Shown here piece after piece: positions 35,635 through 44,567 of a stretch of 64,000 nt of DNA. Each line of letters begins with the position of its first letter. Position 1 is the first letter of the stretch. The notes below the pieces were generated by a model. It searched no databases, was not told the DNA's origin, and worked only from the letters and a program-made list of their open reading frames with translations. Both the position numbers and the translations under genes were made by a program. The DNA comes from Bog-113 sp965226755 (GTDB lineage: Bacteria; Acidobacteriota; Terriglobia; Bryobacterales; Bryobacteraceae). The stretch is from NCBI GenBank assembly GCA_965226755.1, contig CBDDDT010000003.1, forward strand, positions 1,736,001 through 1,800,000, given 5' to 3'.

Positions 35635-36447
35635 ATGCTGTCGATTTACAGGAGGTGCGCCTCGCCTCTCACCCGATTGGGCTTCGTGCTTGTGGGTTTG
35701 GCTGCCGCCGGTTGGGCCCAGGCGCCGGATCCCCCCGCGGCGCCTGCGGATCCGGGCAACGCGCCAGCCCCCGCTGCCGCTTCTGCGGTCGCCGCCCCCG
35801 CCGTCACAGCTCCCGCTGAAAGCACGGTGCCCGGCACATCTCCTCCCGACAAGCGAATTTTTGGTGTTCTCCCGAATTATCGGACCGTAGACGACAGCCA
35901 GAGCTTTGTCAGCATCACCACGCGCCAGAAATTCACGATCGCGACGAAAGACTCGTTCGATTGGCCGGGTTTCCTGGTCGCCGCGGCCTTTGCCGGCCTC
36001 TATCAGGCCGAAAATGAACATCCCTCGTTCGGCCAGGGTATTAAGGGTTACGCACATCGCTACGTGACATCGTACGCCGATCAAGTTGCGGGGAACATGT
36101 TGACAGAGGCCGCTCTCCCCGCGCTTCTTCATGAGGATCCGCGCTACTTCCGGAAAGGTGTCGGCAGTAAAAAAGGCCGCCTGCTTTATTCCTTGACTCG
36201 CGTGCTAATCACCCGCACGGATGCCAATGGATCGACATTCAACATCGCGGAAGTTCTGGGCAACGGCATGGCCGGCGCTCTCGGGAACGCTTACTACCCG
36301 GATGAGCGCGGCTTCGGCGATACCATGGACCGCATGTGGACCGCCATCGGAACAGATGCGATATCCAACGTTCTGAAGGAATTCTGGCCGGATATCAAGC
36401 CCCACATTCTTCATCGTCATGACAACGCCTTGGCCTCCGCGCCATAA
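35635..36447 (+). CDS. Secreted or membrane-associated protein of an acidobacterial conserved family
   Basis: A 270-residue product with a signal-like start (LTRLGFVLVGLAAAGWAQA), an Ala/Pro-rich linker (residues 31-75), then a conserved domain. The domain contains RIFGVLPNYRTVDD, FTIATKDSFDWPGFLVAAAF, SYADQVAGNMLTEAALPALL, EDPRYFRKG, FNIAEVLGNGMAGALGNAYY and NVLKEFWPDIKPHI. I recall this EDPRYF / FWPDI family as common in Acidobacteria, always unannotated. It is probably periplasmic or outer-membrane linked. Stand-alone gene with AAAGGAAA before the ATG. Confidence 0.75.
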   Translation: MLSIYRRCASPLTRLGFVLVGLAAAGWAQAPDPPAAPADPGNAPAPAAASAVAAPAVTAPAESTVPGTSPPDKRIFGVLPNYRTVDDSQSFVSITTRQKFTIATKDSFDWPGFLVAAAFAGLYQAENEHPSFGQGIKGYAHRYVTSYADQVAGNMLTEAALPALLHEDPRYFRKGVGSKKGRLLYSLTRVLITRTDANGSTFNIAEVLGNGMAGALGNAYYPDERGFGDTMDRMWTAIGTDAISNVLKEFWPDIKPHILHRHDNALASAP

Positions 36448-36468
36448 GCCAAGGCGGGCCGACGCGGC

Positions 36469-37665
36469 CTAGGCGGCTTTTCCGATCATCCCGTGTGGAT
36501 CGATCACGAACTTCGTCGCCGCGCCTTTATCAAAATCTTTGTAGCCCTCCGGCGCTTCATCGAGCGAAATCGTTTTCACGTTTACCGCCTTGGCGATCTG
36601 CACTTTATCGTGCAAAATGGCCATCATCAACTGCCGGTTGTACTTCATTACGGGACACTGCCCGGTTGCGAAGGTATGGGACTTGGCCCATCCCAGGCCG
36701 ATTCTGATTCCCAAAGTCCCCGTCTTCGCGCTCTGCTCCTGAGCGCCCGGATCGTCCGTCACATACAACCCTGGAATGCCCAGAGCGCCGCCCGCGCGCG
36801 TGATCGTCATCAGCGCATTCAGCACTGTCGCCGGCTGCTCATGTCCGCTGTCTTTCCCATGTCCGCGCGCTTCGAAACCCACGCAGTCGACCGCCGAATC
36901 CACCTCCGGAACCCCGACAATCTGCTCGATCTGCTCGCACAGATTGGCATGGGCTTTCAGATCGATCGTTTCGCAGCCAAACGTGCGCGCCTGCGCCAGA
37001 CGTTCCCCAATCATGTCGCCGACGATCACCACCGCGGCGCCCAGCAGGAAGCAGGCGGCCGCGCAAGCTAATCCGACCGGTCCTGCGCCCGCCACGTAGA
37101 CCACCGAACCAGGTCCCACGCCAGCCGTCACCGCGCCGTGAAAGCCGGTCGGGAAGATGTCCGAGAGCAGCGTAAGATCGCGGATTTTCTCCATCGCCTG
37201 CGCCTTATCCCGGAACTTCAGCAGGTTGAAATCGGCATACGGAACCATCACGTATTCCGCCTGGCCGCCCACCCATCCGCCCATATCGACATACCCGTAA
37301 GCCGCGCCCGGGCGCGCCGGGTTCACGTTCAAGCAGATGCCCGTGCGGCCTTCCTTGCAGTTCCGGCAGCGTCCGCACGCGATATTGAACGGCACCGACA
37401 CCAGATCGCCGGTCTTGATGAATTCCACGTCGCGCCCCGCCTCGATCACCTCCCCGGTGATCTCATGGCCCAGGACAAGCCCATGCGGCGCGGTCGTGCG
37501 GCCCCGAACCATGTGCTGGTCGCTTCCGCATATATTGGTCGAAACAATTTTCAAAATCACGCCGTGCTCGCATTTGCGCGATCCCAGCGCCAGCTCCGGG
37601 TAGTCTATGGACTGCACTTCAACTTTGCCCGGCCCCATGTATGCCAAGCCGCGATTCGACGCCAT
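36469..37665 (-). CDS. fdhA: Glutathione-independent formaldehyde dehydrogenase (zinc, MDR family)
   Basis: A 398-residue zinc-dependent medium-chain dehydrogenase of the Pseudomonas putida FdhA type, oxidising formaldehyde to formate with NAD. The catalytic-zinc motif is NICGSDQHM followed by GHEITGEV. The structural-zinc loop has four Cys in CGRCRNCKEGRTGIC. The NAD-binding motif is VYVAGAGPVGLACAAA. Subfamily features include the long VDCVGFEARGHG insertion and KTGTLGIRIGLGWAKSHTF. It may handle formaldehyde from methylated or lignin-derived compounds or detoxify it. It lies downstream of a frameshifted cytochrome/monooxygenase-like gene on the same strand. Confidence 0.92.
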   Translation of the reverse strand: MASNRGLAYMGPGKVEVQSIDYPELALGSRKCEHGVILKIVSTNICGSDQHMVRGRTTAPHGLVLGHEITGEVIEAGRDVEFIKTGDLVSVPFNIACGRCRNCKEGRTGICLNVNPARPGAAYGYVDMGGWVGGQAEYVMVPYADFNLLKFRDKAQAMEKIRDLTLLSDIFPTGFHGAVTAGVGPGSVVYVAGAGPVGLACAAACFLLGAAVVIVGDMIGERLAQARTFGCETIDLKAHANLCEQIEQIVGVPEVDSAVDCVGFEARGHGKDSGHEQPATVLNALMTITRAGGALGIPGLYVTDDPGAQEQSAKTGTLGIRIGLGWAKSHTFATGQCPVMKYNRQLMMAILHDKVQIAKAVNVKTISLDEAPEGYKDFDKGAATKFVIDPHGMIGKAA

Positions 37666-37722
37666 AACCGATTGCCTCCGTTTCTGGCTAGATCACATCA
37701 GATGGCGGCCGGCAGGTCAAGT

Positions 37723-39053
37723 TCATCGCAAGGCTGACCGCGTGTTTGCGTCCATCCCTGATGGATCGGTGAACGCCAGCCAGAATCCCATCATCTCTTC
37801 ATTGCTCGGTTCGCCCCAGCGGATCAGTTTGGTCGGATCCGGGTTGAGGGGGTTGTTGGCAGAGTTGTCGAATATGGCCGTTGACCGCAGCCGCGTTCCC
37901 TTGGGCAGCAGCTCCGGATGCTTCAACATATACGTCTCCTGCCAGTGGAAGTCGTAGCGCGGCACCGAGAAGAGAACCTCGCGGCGCCCGTCCGGGAACT
38001 CCGCCTCGGTCTGAAAGCTCTTGCCGCGAAAGTGCATGTGGGCGGTATACGCCAGCGCAAGCACATCGCGATCAAGCGTGTAGCAGGACGTCACGCGATG
38101 GTTCGCGTCGCCCGGCGGTATCGCGAAAAGATTATTCCCAGATCTCGTACTGCTGGATCGCATGCGAAGCCGGCGTTCTGGCGAACACTAATCCGATCGA
38201 TGTGCGGTCGGATAGCGTTTGACCCGTTCGGTTGCTGTAGTGAATCTGAAACTCGAGAACGGCGTCCTTCGGAATCCGGATGGCATAACCTGGCGGCCGG
38301 ACTTCCGGAACGTGCCCCGGCAGATAGATCGCGACAAAGACGCCCGGCGTGACTAAATTGTCCGGCCAATCTCCACCAGTGGGCGATGCGCATCCGTCAT
38401 CCACCACGGGAACTTCCGGCCGGATATGATTCACTTTGCCTGTTCGATAGCGGTATTCCACTTTCTGCTTTTCGTCCTGAGGCGACGGATTCGGCGGGTC
38501 CCAGACGCTCACCGTGGCGTGGTGCACAATGCGGCGATCGCCGGGCAGCACCTCCGCCACCTGAACCCATTTGTCTTCAGTAAAATGAGTCGGTACGTGA
38601 ATGTATTCATAAGCGTCTTCCGCGCCCCGCGGCTACCAGTTGCTCCCGCGGAAGGGAGAAGATGACATCGGGCTGGATGTGCCAGCCGGAGGGAAACGAC
38701 ACGCTCGCCATGCTGGATGGGACGTCTCCTTCCTTGGCGCCGGTCGAAGCCCAGGAGACCAGCGTCGCGATGTCGGAATCCGCCAGGCGCGAGTCGTTTG
38801 AGAATGCATGCGAACCTGGATCCCCGTGCCACGGAGGCATTTTGTGAGTAGCCACGGCTTCGCGAATCGCCGCCGCCCACGGCCGGGTTTCCCGGTATGT
38901 TCCGAGCGCCATCGGCCCGATGTCGTTTGCCCGGTGGCACACGACACAGTGTTGGTTGAGGATGGGCGCGACATCATGGACGTAAGTGGGATCCGCGGCT
39001 CTCATACAAGGCGTGAGAATCACGAAAAGTTTCAAGAACCGCGCACCGGTCAT
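37723..39053 (-). pseudogene. Cytochrome c/copper type II monooxygenase-like gene with two frameshifts
   Basis: Three consecutive frames add up to one protein like the intact gene at 40646. First part (39053 to about 38630): signal region, heme-binding CVVCH, IGPMALGTYRETRPWAAAIR, MPPWHGDPGSHAF. Second part (about 38625 to 38140): VAEVLPGDRRIVHHATVSVW, FQIHYSNRTGQ. Third part: NNLFAIPPGDANHRV, AHMHFRGKSFQTEAEFPDGR, YDFHWQETYM. The joins are one extra base in a CCCC run (38625-38628) and one in CCCA (38137-38140, plus strand). Removing one base at each restores continuity. Either a real pseudogene or two indel errors. Confidence 0.8.
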
Positions 39054-39098
39054 CGCAGCCTTAAGAATACCCGCCGGGATTCGAAAGACGTCGTATAA

Positions 39099-39956
39099 AT
39101 GTCGGCGCGGAGATTCGTTTGTCTTGCGCTACTGCTTTTAAGCGTCTGTGCTCTGGCGCAAAGTCCTGTCTTCCTATGTCCGATGGACCCCGAGGTCCGC
39201 TCGGCCACCCCCGGCAAGTGCCCGCGATGCGGGATGACGCTGGTCTCGAACCTGCCTGAGCCCAGCGAATATCCGTTGGAGTTTCGGGCGGAACCGAAGC
39301 AAATCCCCGCAAACCAGGACGTCACGTTGATATTCCGCGTCCTGGATCCCAAAACGTCCCAGCCGGTCACCAGCTTCAACGTGGTGCACGAGAAGCTCTT
39401 CCACCTTTTCCTGGTCAGCCAGGACCTCACGTATTTCTCTCACGAGCATCCCGTGCTCGCGAATGATGGTTGGTTCCGTCTGCGCACTCGTCTCCCCCGG
39501 CCCGGAACGTACCGGCTGCTGGCCGACTTCGACCCGGGCGGCGGCACTCCGCAGCTATCCGCCAAAACCTTCTCAACCGCCGGATTCACGACCCCGTTTG
39601 AACTGTCGATCGTTCATCCAGCCCCGGACATGTCTCCTCAGCGGGGAGAAAACCTTGGGGTGGAGATTCGGACAGATCCCGTGCGGCCGATCGCCGGAAG
39701 GAAAACGATGCTCTTCATCACCGTGCAGCCATCCGACGGGCTAGAGAAGTACATCGGCGCGTGGTCGCATCTGCTTGCCGTCAGCGATGACTTGATCGAC
39801 ATGATTCACACTCACCCGGTCCAGGCGGACGGCGGCCGTGAGATGCAGTTCAACCTCTTCTTTCCGCGCGCGAAGACCTACCGGATCTGGATTCAGCTGC
39901 AGCGCAAGGGAGTCGTAAACACGGTTTCCTTTACGGTCCCTGTGGAGGCCCTGTAA
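39099..39956 (+). CDS. Secreted protein with heavy-metal-binding domain
   Basis: A 285-residue exported protein with signal peptide (RRFVCLALLLLSVCALAQS). A short heavy-metal-binding domain of the type found in Cu/Ag efflux systems follows: FLCPMDPEVRSATPGK, then CPRCGMTLV, with Cys-Pro-Met-Asp and Cys-x-x-Cys-Gly-Met ligands. The rest is beta-rich, with two similar modules containing LFHLFLVSQDLTYFSHEHP and SHLLAVSDDLIDMIHTHPVQ. The repeated HxHP motifs could be further metal ligands. It sits among the cytochrome/copper-monooxygenase-like genes, so a copper-related role is plausible but inferred. Its 3' end overlaps the convergent gene by 26 bases. Confidence 0.8.
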   Translation: MSARRFVCLALLLLSVCALAQSPVFLCPMDPEVRSATPGKCPRCGMTLVSNLPEPSEYPLEFRAEPKQIPANQDVTLIFRVLDPKTSQPVTSFNVVHEKLFHLFLVSQDLTYFSHEHPVLANDGWFRLRTRLPRPGTYRLLADFDPGGGTPQLSAKTFSTAGFTTPFELSIVHPAPDMSPQRGENLGVEIRTDPVRPIAGRKTMLFITVQPSDGLEKYIGAWSHLLAVSDDLIDMIHTHPVQADGGREMQFNLFFPRAKTYRIWIQLQRKGVVNTVSFTVPVEAL

Positions 39957-40599
39957 GCATCCGCGCCGCCGCGTGCGACTGCGAATACAGCATGATCCTG
40001 GAACCTCTCGGAAGCGGCAAAGGATTTCGGAACAGGTAAGCATGGTTCCATCTGCCGTGAAACTGCGGAATCCAGATGAGTCGCTCCACGGTTTGATCCG
40101 GCAAACAGGCCGTGACTTCCAGCGCGCCTTCGGGATAGATTCCGCGAAGCGTCATGGGGCGGCTCAATACGGCCGAATGAGTCAGCCGCATCCAGGCGCC
40201 GTCTGAAGCGGCCGGCGCTGGAGCATTTCCGGAAGCGGGGGCAGCCTCGAGGTATGCCGGGTCGCCTTCAGGAGCGCCGCCCTCGACCCAGGAGACCACC
40301 AGATCCATTTCCGGTTGGGTGAGGCTGGCGTCGTTCCGAAAATCGCCAAAGCCTTTCACTGCGTCCCACGGCGGCATACGCCGGTTCAGAACCTCATCTC
40401 GAATCGCTTTCGCCCAAGGTCTCGAATCCGCATAGGTCAGCAGCGACATCGCTGAACCTCCCGGATTGTGGCAGCTCGCGCAATGCCGATTCATGAGACG
40501 CGAAATCTCGTTCGTCCACGTGAGTTTCGTGGTGATTACGTCGTGCCCGAACGATGGCGCCGCGGCGAAAAGAGCGGCCAGAAGGAACCCGCGCTGCAC
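39931..40599 (-). CDS. Short cytochrome c-domain protein with remnant monooxygenase C-terminus
   Basis: About 222 residues from a GTG at 40599 giving the signal peptide VQRGFLLAALFAAAPSFGHD; the frame stays open to 40692. It has the heme motif CASCH, MSLLTYADSRPWAKAIRDEV and NRRMPPWDAVKGFGDFRND, as in the two related genes of this locus. A shortened C-terminal part follows (LRGIYPEGALEVTACLPDQT, WIPQFHGRWNHAYLF). It aligns with the last third of the copper-monooxygenase region but lacks the HH and HMH copper ligands. It is probably a heme protein that has lost the monooxygenase function. The start codon is uncertain. Confidence 0.7.
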   Translation of the reverse strand: MQRGFLLAALFAAAPSFGHDVITTKLTWTNEISRLMNRHCASCHNPGGSAMSLLTYADSRPWAKAIRDEVLNRRMPPWDAVKGFGDFRNDASLTQPEMDLVVSWVEGGAPEGDPAYLEAAPASGNAPAPAASDGAWMRLTHSAVLSRPMTLRGIYPEGALEVTACLPDQTVERLIWIPQFHGRWNHAYLFRNPLPLPRGSRIMLYSQSHAAARMLTGPPQGP

Positions 40600-40645
40600 G
40601 CAGGCAGTGTACCGCGAAGACGCTAGCGATAAGCTATTGGAACAG

Positions 40646-41968
40646 ATGCCGCTTGCGATCAGAATTATTGCGCCGGTGATTTGCGCCGCCACAATGTACG
40701 GGGCCGGCCCCGCAAAGACGTTTTCACAAGACGTTTGGCCGATTCTGGAGCGCCGCTGCGTAAGCTGTCATCAACCTGGCGAGATCGGTCCAATGGCGCT
40801 CACGAGCTATCAGCAGGTGCGCCCGTGGGCGGCCGCCATCCGCGAGGCTGTCCTCACTCGAGCCATGCCGCCCTGGCATGCGGCGGAAGGGACGCATTCC
40901 TTTCGAAACGATCGGACCCTGCCTGAACAGGAAAGAGCGACCATACTCGATTGGATCAACGCCGGCTGCAAAGAGGGTGTTCCGGGGCCGCCCTACATCG
41001 CGCCCGTGAATGCAACGGGTTGGAAGTTGGGCACGCCCGACAGGGTGATTGAAGTGCCGGGCTTCCAAGTTCCCAAGTCCGGCCTCCTGCCATACTCCTT
41101 TCTCATCGTCCCCTTGCATCTGGATCACGACACCTGGGTGAGCGCGGCGGAGTTTCGGATTGATAAACGCGCGGTGATTCATCACATCAACGCCTTCGTG
41201 AAGCCGCCCGCATCCAGTTATCTCGCGGGTTTCCCGTCCAATCAACTTTTTGTTCCGACCGTCGCCGAGCGCGGCAAGCGGCGGGACGGGGAGAAGGTGT
41301 TCGATCGCCGGGAGCTGTTGCTGGGTTATGAACCGGGCTATCTACCGCGTCCCTGGTTGGAAAACGGCGCCAAATTGATCAAGGCCGGTTCCGATGTGGT
41401 TTTAGAGTTGCACTATAGCCCGAACGGGCAGGAGACCACGGACCACTCGCAAATCGCTTTATACTTTGCCGGCGCTCCGCCTTCTCAGCGGGTGGTCGCC
41501 ATCGATACCGTACGTGATCTGGACCTGAACATCCCGCCGGGCGATCGGGACTATAAGTCGACCGCCGAGATGACGCTCGCCGGGCCGGCACGGCTCCTTT
41601 CCGTTCAACCGCACATGCACAGGCGCGGGAAAAGCATGCAGGTCTTCGCCATTTTTCCCGACGGTCACAAGGATAGCCTGGTCGACGTTCCCGCCTATGA
41701 TTTCAACTGGCAGACGACCTATGTATTCAGCAGCCCGATACAACTGCCCGCGGGTACTCGCATCGAGTCAGTGGCTCGCTTCGACAACTCTCTCAACAAC
41801 GCTTCTAATCCTGATGCCGAAGCGACAGTCCACTGGGGCGATCAAACCACTGACGAGATGCATATCGCTTTCCTGGAACTGGCCATTGATGCGAGCGCGG
41901 ACGCTGAGAGTTTATTCCATGAGCGTCCAAGGATGATCGAAGCCTTCCCCGGCAAGCTCTCCCACTAA
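40646..41968 (+). CDS. Cytochrome c fused to copper type II ascorbate-dependent monooxygenase-like domain
   Basis: A 440-residue exported protein. Signal peptide MPLAIRIIAPVICAATMYGA; cytochrome c-like domain with CVSCH, IGPMALTSYQQVRPWAAAIR and TRAMPPWHAAEGTHSFRND. A two-lobed domain like peptidylglycine alpha-hydroxylating/dopamine beta-hydroxylase monooxygenases follows: the first copper ligands in KRAVIHHINAF, then ELHYSPNGQ, and second-lobe ligands in SVQPHMHRRGKSMQV and YDFNWQTTYVF. I recall this architecture as widespread in Solibacter-like genomes with no known function. The heme could supply electrons in place of ascorbate, which is inference. It is divergent from the short paralogue (46 bases between starts). 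Confidence 0.85.
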   Translation: MPLAIRIIAPVICAATMYGAGPAKTFSQDVWPILERRCVSCHQPGEIGPMALTSYQQVRPWAAAIREAVLTRAMPPWHAAEGTHSFRNDRTLPEQERATILDWINAGCKEGVPGPPYIAPVNATGWKLGTPDRVIEVPGFQVPKSGLLPYSFLIVPLHLDHDTWVSAAEFRIDKRAVIHHINAFVKPPASSYLAGFPSNQLFVPTVAERGKRRDGEKVFDRRELLLGYEPGYLPRPWLENGAKLIKAGSDVVLELHYSPNGQETTDHSQIALYFAGAPPSQRVVAIDTVRDLDLNIPPGDRDYKSTAEMTLAGPARLLSVQPHMHRRGKSMQVFAIFPDGHKDSLVDVPAYDFNWQTTYVFSSPIQLPAGTRIESVARFDNSLNNASNPDAEATVHWGDQTTDEMHIAFLELAIDASADAESLFHERPRMIEAFPGKLSH

Positions 41969-41990
41969 CGCAGATTACACCTGGCGTGTT

Positions 41991-44417
41991 CTACTCTTCT
42001 CGCAACGCAATCATCGGATCTACCGCGCTGGCGCGCCTGGCCGGCACGTAACAAGCCAGCAGCGCCGCCAGGAACAGAATCGCGGCCACCACTCCAAACG
42101 CGCGCCAATCCAAAGCGCCGGTTCCATACAACGTGCTTTGCATCGCCCGGCCCACCAGGTATGCGCCGGCCATTCCGATCACCAGCCCGCCCGTCGCGAG
42201 TTTCAAACCCTCCCGCAGCACTCCCGCGATCACATCGCCGCGTCCCGCGCCAAGGGCCATCCTCAGCCCGATTTCCGGGATTTTTTGCGCCACCGTGAAT
42301 TGCATGACTCCGTAGATTCCCAGCGCCGCAAGTAATAGCGCCACTCCGGCCAGGCTTCCGTAGAGAATGATCCCGAACCGGTCGCCCACAAACCGCTCGT
42401 CCTTCACCTTTTCCATCGTTCGCACGTTGGCCAGAGGCAAACTGGCGTCGAGCGAGTGCACGGCAGCCGCGATCGCCTTCTGCATCTGGGCCGGATTCGT
42501 TCCCGTTCGTACCGCAACTTCCACGCCAGGCCACGGACTTTGCCAGAACGGGACGTCGATCTCCGGCTGGTTCGGACTGCCCAACCGCCCCCCGTTCTGC
42601 ACGTCGTGAAACACGCCAATGATCTGCCACGCGATCGCGGGCCCCAGCTTGGTCACTCCGGGAATCAGCTGCTCTACCTCCACCCTTTGCGTCAGCGGGT
42701 CTTTCCCCGCCAGGTACTTATGGACAAATTCCTCATTCACCAGAGCTACGGGCGCGGTCGACGCCGTATCCTGCTCGGTAAACATGCGGCCCTTCACCAG
42801 GCGAACTCCAAACGTCTCAAAATACCCTGGTGTCGCCATCTGGAAGCCCGCTCCGGGCCGCGAAGAAGGATCGCTCACGGCGGCGCCCGCCATGTTGAAC
42901 GGCATTCCAAAACCGGTTCCTTCGAGCGGCAAACCTGTTGCGGCGGAGGCGCGTGTCACTCCGGGAACAGCCTCGATTCTTCGCAGCAGTTCCGAATAGA
43001 AGTTTGTGATCTGTTCCGGCTTCACCAACCTCCCGTCCGGCACCGGGAGGTTGAATGTGAGTATGTGATCGGCCTTGATGCCCAGGTCCACCTGCGTTCG
43101 ATTCATGAAGCTATGAACCGTCAAAGCCGCCCCCGCGAGCAGCGACAGCGCAAGGGCAAACTCCGCCACCACCAATGCGTTGCGCAGTCCGCGATGTCCG
43201 CTGCTGACGGACCGGCCGCCTCGCTTCAAATTTTCATTCGGATCCACCCCCGTGGCCTGCCAGGCGGGTGCGCAGCCAAACAGCGTTCCCGCCAGAATGG
43301 TGGTTGCGAGCGTAAACAACAGCACCGGCAGGCTGAGCCGCACATCCGCTTCCGAAGGAAGTGTCGAGGGCGGCATCAGCGTCATCATGAGCTTTAGTAA
43401 GATCACGCTCAGGGCGACTCCCAGCGCGCCTCCGATGAGCGCCAGCGTCAAACTCTCCGTCAGCAGTTGCCGGAACAGTTGTCCCGGCGACGCGCCAATC
43501 GAGATCCGGACGGCTACTTCCCGTTGCCGCGCCGTTCCGCGCGCCAGAAGCAGGTTCGCCACATTCACCGACGCGATCAGCAGAACGAAACTCACGGCCC
43601 CCAGCAGCAGCCACAGGCTGGTCCTTGTATCCGGACTGAGGAAATCATTCTTCAGCGGTTCCACCTTAGCGCCCCAGCCCTTATTCGACTTCGGGTAGAC
43701 CTGTCCGATGCGCTTGGTCACCGCGTTCATATTCTCTTGGGCCTGCGCGATCGACACTCCCGGCTTCAAACGTCCCATCACCAACAGCCAGTGAAAATCG
43801 TGATTGATCTGCTCCGGCTTAAACGTCAACGGGACGAAGATCTCGGCGTCCAGGCGGTCTCCTCGTCCGGGCCCCATCACGCCGTTCACGCGATAGAGCT
43901 CCCCATTCAGACGGATATCCTTGCCGATAATTCGCGGGTCAGAACCGAAGCGCCTTGCCCAAGTGCGATGGGCCATGATCATCACATGATTCTTGCCGGC
44001 CTCGTCCGCATCCGGCGGAAAGCCCGCGCCGAGGAGGAGCGGCTCTCCGATCATTTGAAACCAGCTCGAAGATACGGCCTGCCCCTGAATTTGTTCGGGA
44101 GCGTCTTTCGTCGCCAGGTTGAAACTGTTGCCCGTGAACGCCGCTAAATCTTGAAAGACGGTGGCTTGCCGCTTCCAGTCCAGATAATCGCCCGCTGACA
44201 CTCCGTTGCGATCTCCGTTGATTCGCGACCAGACAATGACCAGTTGGTCTGGATTCGGATAGGGCATAGGCGCCAGAAGCGTGGCGTAGACTACGCTGAA
44301 AATTGCGGTGTTCGGACCGATGCCAAGGGCCACCGCGAGCACGGCTACCGCCGCGAATCCGGGATTCCGAAGAATCTGTCTCCACGCAAAATGAATGTCA
44401 CGCGAAATCTGGTTCAC
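41991..44417 (-). CDS. MacB-like ABC transporter permease, acidobacterial duplicated-orphan-permease type
   Basis: An 808-residue membrane protein made of two FtsX-type permease modules with large MacB-like periplasmic domains, without an ATPase. The start MNQISRDIHFAWRQILRNPG and AVALGIGPNTAIFSVVYATL are typical of the acidobacterial orphan permeases. The first permease domain contains LLLGAVSFVLLIASVNVANL and ARGTARQREVAVRISIGASP; the second contains LAGVALLLAALGIYGVMQFT and EIGLRMALGAGRGDV. These genes occur in dozens of copies in such genomes. Substrates and ATPase partners are unknown. The gene is divergent from a TonB receptor, with operator-like repeats between them. Confidence 0.93.
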   Translation of the reverse strand: MNQISRDIHFAWRQILRNPGFAAVAVLAVALGIGPNTAIFSVVYATLLAPMPYPNPDQLVIVWSRINGDRNGVSAGDYLDWKRQATVFQDLAAFTGNSFNLATKDAPEQIQGQAVSSSWFQMIGEPLLLGAGFPPDADEAGKNHVMIMAHRTWARRFGSDPRIIGKDIRLNGELYRVNGVMGPGRGDRLDAEIFVPLTFKPEQINHDFHWLLVMGRLKPGVSIAQAQENMNAVTKRIGQVYPKSNKGWGAKVEPLKNDFLSPDTRTSLWLLLGAVSFVLLIASVNVANLLLARGTARQREVAVRISIGASPGQLFRQLLTESLTLALIGGALGVALSVILLKLMMTLMPPSTLPSEADVRLSLPVLLFTLATTILAGTLFGCAPAWQATGVDPNENLKRGGRSVSSGHRGLRNALVVAEFALALSLLAGAALTVHSFMNRTQVDLGIKADHILTFNLPVPDGRLVKPEQITNFYSELLRRIEAVPGVTRASAATGLPLEGTGFGMPFNMAGAAVSDPSSRPGAGFQMATPGYFETFGVRLVKGRMFTEQDTASTAPVALVNEEFVHKYLAGKDPLTQRVEVEQLIPGVTKLGPAIAWQIIGVFHDVQNGGRLGSPNQPEIDVPFWQSPWPGVEVAVRTGTNPAQMQKAIAAAVHSLDASLPLANVRTMEKVKDERFVGDRFGIILYGSLAGVALLLAALGIYGVMQFTVAQKIPEIGLRMALGAGRGDVIAGVLREGLKLATGGLVIGMAGAYLVGRAMQSTLYGTGALDWRAFGVVAAILFLAALLACYVPARRASAVDPMIALREE

Positions 44418-44503
44418 TGTGATGCATACGAAGACGCCGCCTTTTCGTGCCGGAAATTATTCCCATGCCATCCGAATCAAACTCCGCGCCGTAGCACACT
44501 ATG

Positions 44504-44552
44504 ACAGTTCGTGCTAACATCCCAAGGTGATTAGCACGTTTCTACAGTTCGT
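44504..44552. promoter_or_regulatory. Operator-like repeats between orphan permease and TonB receptor
   Basis: ACAGTTCGT occurs at 44504-44512 and again at 44544-44552, 40 bases apart (about four helical turns). Overlapping the first is a perfect inverted repeat CGTGCTAA / TTAGCACG (44510-44517 and 44531-44538). Related GTAGCAC words lie on both sides. The cluster ends 15 bases before the receptor's ATG. It looks like a binding site for a dimeric regulator; no regulator gene is adjacent. Confidence 0.55.
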
Positions 44553-44567
44553 AGCACGCTCCGCCCT

